A DNA stretch of 45,221 bases from an uncultured Cyclobacteriaceae bacterium (GCA_937958005.1 CALGOB010000202.1:1-45221); one strand, 5' to 3'. Counted from the stretch's first letter, positions 35,350-44,402 are shown. Program-made: numbers and translations. Notes: generated by a model from the letters alone, not told the origin.

Positions 35350-35571
35350 TTATGTGTTCGTTAAAAATAGATTATAGTTCTTCAAGAGTTCCTCATCCTG
35401 TTCAAATACGGGCTTATACTCACTCGTATTAATTTGCTCACTTTCTAGAACCAAATAGTAATCCATATGATTGTCAATGGCTAAAACGTAAATCAATTTT
35501 GATTCAGAGCTGTTCGCAAATCCAATTGCTGCAAGATCAGATTCCCAAAAATCTTTGATAATAAATCTTAG
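35350..35571 (-). pseudogene. C-terminal remnant of a gene cut off by repeat R5
   Basis: A 74-codon open minus-strand stretch with a clearly protein-like text (RFIIKDFWESDLAAIGF, LIYVLAIDNHMDYYLVLESE, FEQDEELLKNYNLFL) ending in TAA at 35350. It has no start codon: a stop lies in frame where repeat R5 begins (35572). Right of R5, at 35752, an ATG opens a 17-codon minus-strand frame (MGSVLTEVLVTVTHEAI) that runs into R5 and stops there. The two may be halves of one small gene split by the repeat. Acidic, cytoplasmic-looking, unrecognised; size and style recall immunity proteins (weak inference). Confidence 0.5.
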
Positions 35572-35700
35572 TTATGGTTTGTATCAAATTTCTATTGCAT
35601 CATTCGGGTTAAATGATCGGCTCAGTGCCTCCACAAAGAAGCTTCAGCCCTGCGGAAGAGTGGGATGCCCGATCAGGGGAATTAATATCCCTTAGGGATT
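35572..35700 (+). repeat. Modular palindromic repeat, copy R5 (long form with different 5' module)
   Basis: The 3' module (GGGGAATTAATATCCCTTAG onward) is identical to R1, R3 and R4, and the middle module CCTCCACAAAGAAGCTTCAG...GCGGAAGAG matches R2. The 5' module differs: it starts TTATGGTTTGTATC, contains 24 bases (35590-35613) shared with the MITE-like element at 21877, and its first 14 bases recur almost exactly at 44924-44937. The junction AAATGATCGGCTCA corresponds to TTAATGATCGACTCA of the short copies. Confidence 0.8.
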
Positions 35701-35824
35701 AAATAGCTTCATGGGTTACTGTCACTAAAACTTCAGTTAACACAGAGCCCATGAGGCCTGATATAGTTTAGAGTTACTCAAGGAAACTCAGTGCATTCAA
35801 CTTACCAAATGAGAAAAAGACAGC

Positions 35825-37030
35825 TTACCGCAATCTACTATTTACGACCACTTCTCCATGAAGAGTTCTATGTACAGGGCATCTATCAGCTATCTCTAAC
35901 AACCTTGCTCTTTGGGTATCATCTAAATTTCCTTCAAGTTCAATAACCCTATCAAAATGATCCAACTTGGTACTTTTTGATTCACAAGAATCACAATCCT
36001 CCTTATGTCTTTTTTCATGAGTAAGGTGTACTTTAACTTCTTTCAAATCCCATTTTTTATGATCAGCGTACATCCTTAGAGTCATACTAGTACAACTTCC
36101 TAAAGCAGCCGCTAAATAGTCATATGGACTCGGGCCTAGATTATCACCACCTACATGCTTTGGTTCATCAGCGATTAAACTATGTTCCCCAGCTTGTACT
36201 TCCGTAGTGTACTTTTCTCCTGTTCTTATAAGCACATCACCCTCAGGTTTCAACTGATGGCCTGTATTCAATTCAATATACCTGCCAACCCAAGTAGCAA
36301 TGACATCCCCTACATAAAGGCTATCTTCTTTATTAGACATTAAATGATCTGCCCCATCTAAACTTACAAAACTCTTCGGATGTTTTGCCGCACCATAGAT
36401 TTTGGCTGCATTATCAACCTTTACAGTAACATCCTGAGGAGAATGAAGGATCAGTAATGCCTTATTTAAATTGGCTATTTTTTTAATACCATCTGCTTGT
36501 TCTAAGTCTTCTATGAATTGCTTTTTGATTTTAAAAGGTCTCCCACCAATATTCACTGTCGCCTCGCCTTGTGTCTCTATCTCAGCTATACTAGATTGTA
36601 TTAAATGTTTTACATGAGGTGGATCTGCAGGTGCACCTATGGTAACTACTGCGTTAATTTTCTCAAGGCTACCAGCTGTATGAAGCACGGCAGCTCCGCC
36701 CAAAGAGTGTCCAATCAAAATCTGTGGCGCTTCATAATTTTTTTCTAGGAAATCATAGGCAGCAGATAAATCGGAGATGTTAGAAGAGAAATTTGAATCC
36801 GCAAAATCACCTCCACTCTGCCCTAACCCGGTAAAATCAAATCGAAATACAGCAATTCCTTTTTTAGTCAACGCATCGCTTATATTCCCAACTGCGTTTA
36901 GGTTTTTAGAACAAGTAAAACAATGTGCAAATATGGCATATGCTTTGGGTTTACCTATTAAAGGCATCTCTAATCTTGCTGACAATGATATCCCATCATT
37001 ATTTGGGAAATTGATTCGAACACTTTTCAT
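35825..37030 (-). CDS. Bifunctional alpha/beta hydrolase - OsmC family fusion protein
   Basis: 401 residues with an ATG start. Residues 1-255 are an alpha/beta hydrolase: AIFAHCFTCSKN (oxyanion region), the nucleophile elbow LIGHSLGG (S109), and a late DGADHLMS with the catalytic His; the acid is probably D199 in HSPQDVTV. From about 265 there is an OsmC domain with the two peroxidatic Cys: GSCTS (about 313) and RCPVHRTL (C384). The extra CDSC in the linker loop (KEDCDSCESK) is notable. Such fusions are widespread in Bacteroidota; OsmC proteins reduce organic hydroperoxides, and the hydrolase substrate is unknown. Cytoplasmic. A single gene, transcribed away from the DUF6134 gene. Confidence 0.93.
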   Translation of the reverse strand: MKSVRINFPNNDGISLSARLEMPLIGKPKAYAIFAHCFTCSKNLNAVGNISDALTKKGIAVFRFDFTGLGQSGGDFADSNFSSNISDLSAAYDFLEKNYEAPQILIGHSLGGAAVLHTAGSLEKINAVVTIGAPADPPHVKHLIQSSIAEIETQGEATVNIGGRPFKIKKQFIEDLEQADGIKKIANLNKALLILHSPQDVTVKVDNAAKIYGAAKHPKSFVSLDGADHLMSNKEDSLYVGDVIATWVGRYIELNTGHQLKPEGDVLIRTGEKYTTEVQAGEHSLIADEPKHVGGDNLGPSPYDYLAAALGSCTSMTLRMYADHKKWDLKEVKVHLTHEKRHKEDCDSCESKSTKLDHFDRVIELEGNLDDTQRARLLEIADRCPVHRTLHGEVVVNSRLR

Positions 37031-37149
37031 ATTTATAGGCTATATTGAGCTTTGTTAAAAAGAATATACTGAAATTAAATACTTAAAATAACAACCATTT
37101 AATTTTTAATTTGTCGTTATAAATAAGTGAGTACTTTCTTGATACGTTA

Positions 37150-37773
37150 ATGATAAAGAAATTTTACATATTATTAGGCTTTTTTCTTCTTTTGTCAGCC
37201 ACTGCACAGTGTCAGCTATTAAATTATGATGTTGTAAAGGGTAAAAAAAAGAAAGGGACTGTAACTGTTGAGAAATTATCAGAGGATGGTCAGGTTAAAT
37301 ATAAAATCTACAGCAAAGTTAGTTTTAGTATTCTGTTTAATTTCACTATTGAATACTGGCTAGAAGAGAAGTTTTATAATGATAAATTAACTTGGGGGAA
37401 GGCATCCAACACACTCAATGATCGTTTACAAAAAGAATCTGAAATCTATATCAACGATAAGGGAAATTATGCTGTGAAAATTGATGGGGTAACTTCCAGT
37501 ACAGACATCAATGAACTAACTTATAGCGTAGCAAAACTATACAATCATGAACCAATAGGGCTAAATAAGGTTTTTTCCCAATCTTTTGGGCGCTACTTAC
37601 CTTTAACTAACTTAGGAAACAATGCTTACTTACTCGAATCTCCTGATGGAAATAACAAATACACTTATGAAAATGGAATTTGTAAAGAAGTAAAGCTAAT
37701 CAGGGATTTTGCGACTTTCTATTTCAGGATCCAAGAAGAGAGTTATGCGAGGGCCAAGAAAACAAAAGAATAG
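37150..37773 (+). CDS. DUF6134 family secreted protein
   Basis: 207 residues with an ATG start and a signal peptide (YILLGFFLLLSATAQC). The mature part is beta-rich: YDVVKGKKKKGTVTVEKL, then YKIYSKVSFSILFNFTIEY, then FSQSFGRYLPLTNLGNNAYL and a late YFRIQEES. This fits DUF6134-type proteins of Bacteroidota, which are uncharacterised. No catalytic motif is seen. It is periplasmic or surface by signal. The gene is divergent from the OsmC fusion gene, and the 119-bp gap between them must hold both promoters. Confidence 0.7.
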   Translation: MIKKFYILLGFFLLLSATAQCQLLNYDVVKGKKKKGTVTVEKLSEDGQVKYKIYSKVSFSILFNFTIEYWLEEKFYNDKLTWGKASNTLNDRLQKESEIYINDKGNYAVKIDGVTSSTDINELTYSVAKLYNHEPIGLNKVFSQSFGRYLPLTNLGNNAYLLESPDGNNKYTYENGICKEVKLIRDFATFYFRIQEESYARAKKTKE

Positions 37774-37877
37774 TTTTACGTGTACTACAGAAGGTAGGTT
37801 CAAATAAAACAATCTATTTGCTAACCAAAATAGGCTTTTGCTGTCTTATAAAATAAGCCTCAAATAAAAAGCACCTC

Positions 37878-38888
37878 ATGAAAAAAGAATTTAAGTATTT
37901 ATTTATATCAATTACTGTTGTAGCAGGATTAGCCTTTTCATTGTTTATGATCAACCAAGTGAATGGTGTCTATCTTTTGGCTAACGGAATCAACCCTATA
38001 TTTGGTCAAGTAGTACTTTGGTCTTTAATAGCTATCTCAATTATTATTATGGCTATTCCTTTTATTATCTACCTAAAAATGCCCAAAGCGCTAGATCCAC
38101 AGGAAGCGTCCATAGATTTAACAGGTTATCAAAAAAAATTACTTCAGCGCTTGTCAAAGAACAAATTGCTAATAGATGCTAAACAAGTTCCAAAAGAAAT
38201 AAGTGACTTATCATTAGCAATTAATTTCTTAGATGAAAAAGCTGATCAAGAAATAAAACGTATTGCAGCTACTGTTTTCTTAACGACAGCTATTTCACAA
38301 AATGGAAAATTAGATGCTCTAACTGTTTTAGCTACTCAATCTAAAATGGTGTGGCGAATTGCTCACATCTATTATCAAAGACCCACACTTAAGGACTTAT
38401 TTCGCCTCTATAGTAATGTAGCCGTATCTACCTTTTTAGCTTCAGAGATTGAAGATTTGGATATCTCAGAGCAATTTCAGCCAGTTATTCAAGCTATGAT
38501 GAAAAATACTGCGGGTAAGTCCTTGCCCATAGTTGGGTCTACTGCCAACATCATCATGGATAGCTTACTGGAAGGTACTACCAATGCATTTCTTTCCTTG
38601 AGAGTAGGCATCATCACCAAAAAATATTGTGGCAATACAGCTGGATATAATGCAAAGAAAGTTAAAAGAAGAGCGTACATAGAAGCATCAGAAATGCTTG
38701 GTAAGATTGTTGTTCAATCTTCTGGAAAAGTTATTAGTTCTGTTTTAAAAGCAACTAAAAATGCGGGTGTTGAAACCTTCAAGTCTGGTTTAGAAACGGT
38801 CAAAAATGCAGGTGAAAAGGTGAAATATGGCTTAGTAAATGTAAGCAAAAGCCTGATTGGCAAAAAACAAAAGACATTAGGTGAATAA
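37878..38888 (+). CDS. DUF697 domain inner-membrane protein (YcjF-like)
   Basis: 336 residues with an ATG start. Two N-terminal membrane segments (ITVVAGLAFSLFMI and VVLWSLIAISIIIMAIPFII). From about residue 85 there is the DUF697 domain: AATVFLTTAISQNGKLDAL, VLATQSKMVWRIAHIYYQRP, LKDLFRLYSNVAVSTFL, and SLPIVGSTANIIMDSLLEG. The C-terminal 70 residues are Lys-rich and amphipathic. The family (E. coli YcjF) is linked to stress-inducible membrane functions, but its biochemistry is unclear. It stands 104 bp after the DUF6134 gene. Confidence 0.85.
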   Translation: MKKEFKYLFISITVVAGLAFSLFMINQVNGVYLLANGINPIFGQVVLWSLIAISIIIMAIPFIIYLKMPKALDPQEASIDLTGYQKKLLQRLSKNKLLIDAKQVPKEISDLSLAINFLDEKADQEIKRIAATVFLTTAISQNGKLDALTVLATQSKMVWRIAHIYYQRPTLKDLFRLYSNVAVSTFLASEIEDLDISEQFQPVIQAMMKNTAGKSLPIVGSTANIIMDSLLEGTTNAFLSLRVGIITKKYCGNTAGYNAKKVKRRAYIEASEMLGKIVVQSSGKVISSVLKATKNAGVETFKSGLETVKNAGEKVKYGLVNVSKSLIGKKQKTLGE

Positions 38889-38991
38889 TAAATAGAAGTT
38901 TTGAGCTCTAGTTTGTGCTTGAGTAAGGGGGAAAATGACCAAGTAGAATTCCTATGCATTTAGGAGGATAGGAAGATACGCCGCCTAAGTG

Positions 38992-39747
38992 TTATTCTAC
39001 TTTACTAAGCAGCTCCTTTGCTTTCTTTTTAAATGAAATGCTACTACTTAGTTTTTTCAATTCAGTTATTGCTTTACTTCTTTGATCAATATGAAGATAG
39101 ATAAGACTTAAATACCATGTTGTGCAGTCATTCAAAAGTTGTTCCTGATGAGAAAAGGTGGCATTTTCTAAAATAGATCTTGCTTTATTGTTTTCTCCTA
39201 CTTGCATGTAGGCATTTGCCAGAAAAATTTTAGCAGTGTGCTTTTTCCAAACTTGTATATCTATTGTATCTAAAGCGAGTAAAGCAGGGATCGCCTTCTC
39301 GTACTGAAAACTATTATATAACAGAAAAGCATCTAATTGCTTTAAGCTTGTTTCACTCCTTGTATTAAAATTAAAATGAAAGGGTTCATAGTATTCAGCA
39401 TAAAGTTCTTTCCCACTTGCCCTATCAAAAAAGAAGAGTTTGGAAAAAGCCATTAGAATAATTCCGGTAATTGTAGCAGCCATCAGCATCATTCTTTTAA
39501 GTCGGCTTCTTCTTGTCTTCTCTAACCGTTCTTGATCCCACTCATTAAAAAGCGTTTTAAGTTCCACAAAACGTCTTGACCTACCAGCCAGCAATATACT
39601 TTCATGCATGTTAGATATCATTCTAACTTCTTTGCTAAACTTCTCAGAGTCATTCATTAACTGTGTAAATTCTGATTGCTGCTGATCAGTTAGCTCTTCA
39701 TCAATATAATTGATTATTAAATCATATTCTTTGTCAGAAACACCCAT
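38992..39747 (-). CDS. Membrane protein with anti-sigma-like N-terminus and TPR-like C-terminus
   Basis: 251 residues with an ATG start. Residues 5-60 (YDLIINYIDEELTDQQQSEF, then MNDSEKFSKEVRMISN) look like the N-terminal helical domain of anti-sigma or transmembrane regulator proteins, without zinc ligands. One membrane helix spans about 86-107 (MMLMAATITGIILMAFS). The outer part (about 135-250) has paired helices typical of TPR (YEKAIPALLALDT, IFLANAYMQVGENNKARSIL, YLSLIYLHIDQRSKAITEL). Bacteroidota often pair such proteins with an ECF sigma factor, but none is adjacent. The role is inferred as membrane-bound regulator or scaffold. Confidence 0.65.
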   Translation of the reverse strand: MGVSDKEYDLIINYIDEELTDQQQSEFTQLMNDSEKFSKEVRMISNMHESILLAGRSRRFVELKTLFNEWDQERLEKTRRSRLKRMMLMAATITGIILMAFSKLFFFDRASGKELYAEYYEPFHFNFNTRSETSLKQLDAFLLYNSFQYEKAIPALLALDTIDIQVWKKHTAKIFLANAYMQVGENNKARSILENATFSHQEQLLNDCTTWYLSLIYLHIDQRSKAITELKKLSSSISFKKKAKELLSKVE

Positions 39748-40013
39748 CTCTTGAAAATCTTCATCCCTTATTTAGATTATTTTACTAGTCTTTTGCTTTG
39801 AAAAACTCATAAGGGTAGAGACTATGTGCCTCACTAAAAAAAACATAGTTCACTATTAATTATAATACCCTCACACAGACTAGTATCATTTTCATTAAAA
39901 AGTAAACATGTTTAGGTGAAAATATTTACACTTTTTTTTCTTTTAGTACCTAATGGTGCTGTGAATGTTCGAAACAATTAATTGATTAGTTGAACCAGTT
40001 ATTCATATAACTA

Positions 40014-40700
40014 TTAGTAACCAGTAATTAAACAGAGATACTGATCGTTTTCGTCTTCGTATAAGATCTCAGCCAGTAAACCCTCCTGTATCACTAGATC
40101 CATAAAACTTTTTTGATCTACATAAGTCCAATCAAACCAAGTTCCTTTAGTTTCAAGGTATTCATACTGGTATTTTATATTTCCGTAGTAACCTGATGGT
40201 TTTTGAATTCCTTCTTCGTATAAATAAGAAATGTCTGATGAGTCTAATAACATCTTCCCTCCTTTCTTAATGAGTCTTTTACTCAACTTAAGAAAAGCAG
40301 GTACATTTTCTATTTTACCCACGATACCTAGACCATTCATTAAAAGTAAAAGTGTATCATATTGACCTTTGTGATGTAGGTAATCTTCATAAATAATTTG
40401 ATGTACACCAGACTGCTTCATTACTTCAACACAGCCTGCAGATGATTCCAAGGCATATACATCTTTATCTAACCCTTGCAACATTAAGGCATGTGCACCA
40501 GCACCAGCACCAACATCTAGTATTTTACCTTCGCACTCTATCAGTGCCAAGTGTTCCAGTGTTGTGAAATCTAACTCATCTCGAAAAAAAACGGCCACTG
40601 ACATTTCCTCAGGCTCACCATAAGAAGTATGTATAGTTAACTGACAGTCTTTCTCTCCTTTATAATAATCTAAAATTGCCTGACCGTGTACGTCTTTCAT
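40014..40700 (-). CDS. SAM-dependent class I methyltransferase
   Basis: 228 residues with an ATG start. Motif I is LDVGAGAGAHALML (about 62-75), the acidic residue of motif II is in VYALESSAGC, and motif IV is YDTLLLLMNGLGIVG. RLIKKGGKMLLDSSD is the usual post-IV strand. The acceptor is unknown. The N-terminus (GQAILDYYKGEKDCQLTIHTS) is found in a group of Bacteroidota methyltransferases of unknown substrate. Cytoplasmic. It is divergent from the DUF819 gene, with 112 bp between starts. Confidence 0.88.
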   Translation of the reverse strand: MKDVHGQAILDYYKGEKDCQLTIHTSYGEPEEMSVAVFFRDELDFTTLEHLALIECEGKILDVGAGAGAHALMLQGLDKDVYALESSAGCVEVMKQSGVHQIIYEDYLHHKGQYDTLLLLMNGLGIVGKIENVPAFLKLSKRLIKKGGKMLLDSSDISYLYEEGIQKPSGYYGNIKYQYEYLETKGTWFDWTYVDQKSFMDLVIQEGLLAEILYEDENDQYLCLITGY

Positions 40701-40812
40701 TCTATAAAAATTATGATTGCAAATATAATTGCTCTTCAGAGATTCTCCTTATTGGGAACCATTCATATCAAATAGATAAAAAAAAGGGGTAGTTAACTGA
40801 ATTTTTATTAAA

Positions 40813-42090
40813 ATGCATTCTATGGAGCCTTTTTTTAAGAATGATGCAATTGTCTTTGGGATACTCATGGTAATATTGGGGTTAGTTTTTTATACATCCC
40901 ATTTAAATTCACCGGGGTGGAAAAAATTCTACAAATATGTCCCAGCATTGCTTTTGTGCTATTTTATCCCTGCTCTTTTAAACTGGCCTCTTGGCCTAAT
41001 CTCTGCAGAACACTCAGGTCTTTATTTCATGGCTTCTCGTTATTTATTACCTGCTTGTTTAGTCTTGTTAATCTTAAGTGTAGATTTAAAAGCGATCAAA
41101 AAATTAGGCTCTAAAGCATTGATCATGTTTTTTACAGCAACTGTAGGCATCATTATAGGAGGGCCAATTGCCTTATTAGTAGTGACCAAGCTATCTCCTG
41201 ATCTTATTCCAGCAGAACCAGATCATTTATGGAGAGGCTTATCTGCAATAGCTGGCAGCTGGATTGGTGGTGGTGGAAACCAAACCGCAATGAAAGAAAT
41301 ATACATGGATGCCCCAGGTGTTAATATTAGCAAATCACTATTTGGAACTATGGTGTTGGTAGATGTAGTAGTTGCTCAGTTTTGGATGGCATTTTTACTC
41401 TATGGGGCTAATATTACTAAAAAAATAGATCTTTGGTTAAAATCAGATACATCGGCTATAGATGCCTTACAAAAAAAGGTAGCGGATTACAGAGCCAGTA
41501 TTGAGCGAATTCCGCAAACCTTGGATTTATATATTCTGGGAGCAGTAGCCTTTGGGTCAGTGGCCTTGTCCCACTGGGGAGCAGAGCTTATTTTGCCAAT
41601 TTTTAAAACATCAGAAATTTGGATCAAAGAAGTTGGGTTAAATTCTTTACTTTCAAAATTCTTTTGGATCATTGTCTTTGCCACTACCATAGGCCTAGTG
41701 CTCAGCTTCACAAAATTCAAGAAACTAGAAGGTGTAGGGGCTTCCAAATTTGGATCCGTCTTTATTTTTATATTGGTAGCAACAATTGGGATGGAAATGA
41801 ATTTAGGAGAAATTTTAGATAATCTTGGGATATTGGCTGTAGGAGTAATTTGGATGATGGTTCATGTGACCTTATTGCTGGTAGTTGCTAAACTCATTAA
41901 AGCGCCATTCTTTTTTGTGGCAGTTGGGAGTCAAGCAAATGTAGGAGGGGCTGCATCCGCTCCCGTGGTAGCATCTGCTTTTGATCCCGCTTTAGCGCCA
42001 GTAGGGGCTCTTTTGGCCGTATTAGGCTATGCCATGGGAACATATGGCGCCATAATATGTGCTGAAATCATGAGATTGATTGTCTCTTAA
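40813..42090 (+). CDS. DUF819 family multi-span membrane protein (YjcL-like)
   Basis: 425 residues with an ATG start at 40813 (an ATG at 40822 is possible). About ten hydrophobic spans. Conserved-looking loops include AGSWIGGGGNQTAMKEI (about 150-170) and GSQANVGGAASAPVVASAFDP (about 375-398), Gly- and Asn-rich motifs in the two halves as in membrane transporters with inverted repeats. The family (YjcL in Bacillus) is uncharacterised and has been suggested to transport; the substrate is unknown. It stands alone on the plus strand. Confidence 0.88.
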   Translation: MHSMEPFFKNDAIVFGILMVILGLVFYTSHLNSPGWKKFYKYVPALLLCYFIPALLNWPLGLISAEHSGLYFMASRYLLPACLVLLILSVDLKAIKKLGSKALIMFFTATVGIIIGGPIALLVVTKLSPDLIPAEPDHLWRGLSAIAGSWIGGGGNQTAMKEIYMDAPGVNISKSLFGTMVLVDVVVAQFWMAFLLYGANITKKIDLWLKSDTSAIDALQKKVADYRASIERIPQTLDLYILGAVAFGSVALSHWGAELILPIFKTSEIWIKEVGLNSLLSKFFWIIVFATTIGLVLSFTKFKKLEGVGASKFGSVFIFILVATIGMEMNLGEILDNLGILAVGVIWMMVHVTLLLVVAKLIKAPFFFVAVGSQANVGGAASAPVVASAFDPALAPVGALLAVLGYAMGTYGAIICAEIMRLIVS

Positions 42091-42197
42091 AAACAAAGCG
42101 GATTACTCACAGGGATTGATGTAGTTTTCATAGAAATGTAAGGCAAAGTAGGTTTACTTTATCACGGATCAGAAGAGGTAAAAAGTTATCTATTTCC

Positions 42198-42833
42198 TTA
42201 AATTCCTTCTGAAATTACCAGAGGTAGAAGATTGGTTTCTATTTTTACTGCTCCTTCCTGAGCTGCTTCAAAAGTCAATTCTGTTTGAATTAATTCATTG
42301 TCAATATTCTCAACAAACCCATTTGTACGAATGTATGTTCTATCTTCAATTGGAAAAACTGAAACATGTTCACCTTTATTGAGCCATTTATAATACCTGC
42401 CTGATTTGGTAACAGAGATCTTACGGGTTTCATTAATATATATAAGCTCGGCTTTATCATGATGCGTTTGAAAGAGTGCTATAAAATCAAAAAAAGTAAG
42501 TTGCTTGCTCAGGATGTGAAATGTTTGGTGTTTTCTTTTTATCAAATGATTAATCAGATCACTCAGCTGTTTTACTGTTTCTCCAGTGGTTGTTACTATT
42601 TCAATGGGCTGTTGATATTGTAATAACGCTTGCCAGTGAGACACTTCTTTAGGATCTACAATCGCTATATCTATTTTTATTCCAAGAGTGATCAAATCAT
42701 TGATAGATCTACTAGTGCCCACTACTAATGGAGACCATTCTAACAGCTGGCCAGTATCTTCCACAGTATCTAGGCCGTCCATAAAAATAAGTGCTGGTTC
42801 CTGCTCATCTCTTACTATATGATGTGATGACAT
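42198..42833 (-). CDS. Thiamine pyrophosphokinase homolog with degenerate active site
   Basis: 211 residues with an ATG start. The opening MSSHHIVRDEQEPALIF is that of Bacteroidota thiamine pyrophosphokinases (from memory), and the fold order is kept: a strand and Rossmann-like half (LEWSPLVVGTSRSINDLITL, GIKIDIAIVDPKEVSHW) and a beta-sandwich C-terminus (RYYKWLNKGEHVSVFPIED, TNGFVENIDNELI). The catalytic text is not: the usual DGGAN-like turn reads GTSRS, the Mg-binding GDFDS reads VDPKE, the D-x-T-D segment reads TTGETVK, and the R-x-D-H motif is absent. It is thus probably a pseudoenzyme with another role, or a gene in decay. It is transcribed convergently with the DUF819 gene; a true TPK may be elsewhere. 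Confidence 0.7.
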   Translation of the reverse strand: MSSHHIVRDEQEPALIFMDGLDTVEDTGQLLEWSPLVVGTSRSINDLITLGIKIDIAIVDPKEVSHWQALLQYQQPIEIVTTTGETVKQLSDLINHLIKRKHQTFHILSKQLTFFDFIALFQTHHDKAELIYINETRKISVTKSGRYYKWLNKGEHVSVFPIEDRTYIRTNGFVENIDNELIQTELTFEAAQEGAVKIETNLLPLVISEGI

Positions 42834-43005
42834 ACTGTTTGGGGGGTTAAACTTTTAAGGTAGTTATTAAACAGGCAATATTAAAAGATATTAATCCCAA
42901 AGCAAGCCTTGATTTCTAGTTTCCTATGCAATAGTACAACTGCATAGCTTACCACACAATCAGGTGTCTCTCGAAAAGAGCACTGATGAAGTTTCTCGAA
43001 AGAGA

Positions 43006-44124
43006 TTAAAACTCAAAACCAAACAAGCCAAAATCTTCAGTATTTGACTGCTTTTCTACCATGTTAATCAATTCTTCACTTAGATACTTCCTTTGTTGCT
43101 CTAAGGTTAAACTAAAAGAGTCCTCCACCAAAATTCGAAATGACTGTTGCTTATTATTTATCAAACGTTCAAATTGTGCTGACCCCAAAATTACTTTCCT
43201 AACATTTGGAACCTGGAGGTTAATCATTCCTTCTATCCATTCCTCTCTTTGATCCTCGTATTGAATCATGCCATATGCACTATTTGATTTGATAGAAATT
43301 GTTTCTTCGGACTGAACTACACACAGAATATCTATCCCATCAGCAGCACATTTCTCTGCAAAAGAGAGATATTCTTTTGCTATCAATTCCCTTTCAATCT
43401 GCTCAAATAAACTACTGGCATCTACTGATCCAGTATTTAATGAATAAATCCCATTACACATAGTAGCATAGAGGCCATTTAATAAGATTTCAGTAGAACT
43501 ATTAAGCTTTCTAACACCCACCTTACAAAACACCTTGGCACCATTCAAATTACCAACCCAGAAAGCTTCTCCTGTTTTTCTACTTTTAGGGTGTAGGTAA
43601 AAAGACAAATTAAATGTGTTTTTTATTTCTTCTTCACTCTTTAAAAGTGTCTTTTGAACAAATTCAATCACTTCATTTACCCCTACTTCATTTGATTCCG
43701 ATGCATTGCTAATCCCTTTTTCCTTCAGGTACTGATCTAATTCATGATCTAAAGTCTCTTTTAATATATCTCTGCTCCAAGGCTTTTTAATATATTTATT
43801 GATCCCTATTTCGTTGACTGCCTCTATCAAAGCATTGGTATCAGCAAAACCAGTCATAATCATCCTCAAAACACCTGGATTACTAGGCACTACTTTCCTT
43901 AATAAGTCAACACCAGTCATTTGAGGCATTTGCTGATCTGTAATAATTAGATCTATCTCATGGTTATCCATAACATTTATCGCCTGTTCACCATTACAAG
44001 CAGTGAAAACATTATAATCTTTTCTAAAGGAAACTTGAAAAATTCTTAAGTTAGTTTCCTCATCATCAACATAAAGCACATTGAATTTCTTACTTTCGGG
44101 AGCAATATTCTGGTTTGTTAACAT
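43006..44124 (-). CDS. Response regulator with unrecognised C-terminal output domain
   Basis: 372 residues from the ATG at 44124 (MLTNQNIAPESKKF); the longer frame needs a TTG. The receiver domain (about 14-130) is complete: acidic D20/D21 (YVDDEE), phosphoacceptor D63 (IITDQQMPQMTG), T91 (IMTGFAD) and K113 (KYIKKPW). A linker with SNASESNEVGVNEVIEFVQ follows, then about 220 residues (FNLSFYLHPKSRKTGEAFWV ... NNKQQSFRILVEDSF) that I do not recognise; they are not a winged-helix, GGDEF, EAL or HD-GYP domain. No histidine kinase is adjacent. The KPW sequence and its place near gldJ-type functions prove nothing about the pathway. Confidence 0.88.
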   Translation of the reverse strand: MLTNQNIAPESKKFNVLYVDDEETNLRIFQVSFRKDYNVFTACNGEQAINVMDNHEIDLIITDQQMPQMTGVDLLRKVVPSNPGVLRMIMTGFADTNALIEAVNEIGINKYIKKPWSRDILKETLDHELDQYLKEKGISNASESNEVGVNEVIEFVQKTLLKSEEEIKNTFNLSFYLHPKSRKTGEAFWVGNLNGAKVFCKVGVRKLNSSTEILLNGLYATMCNGIYSLNTGSVDASSLFEQIERELIAKEYLSFAEKCAADGIDILCVVQSEETISIKSNSAYGMIQYEDQREEWIEGMINLQVPNVRKVILGSAQFERLINNKQQSFRILVEDSFSLTLEQQRKYLSEELINMVEKQSNTEDFGLFGFEF

Positions 44125-44402
44125 AGCCGGTATTCTTATTATTAATCCCAATTTGGATATAAAACACCGTCTATCTTCCTGTTAGTTTTTCCTTGTAGCG
44201 AGTTAAAAAGCTTTACTCTAGCGCTGCTATAGGTTCAATTTTTAGCTTGGCGACCCCACCTGAGCGAATCCACCTTCTTCAATAGAAAATTACTTACAAA
44301 ATCTAATACGCTCTTTTATACTTAAACTGGTATAACTTGTATATACAAAGGTTTTAATCAGGTAGTGAAGTTGCAAAAAAAAGTGAGACAAATACCTAAG
44401 AC

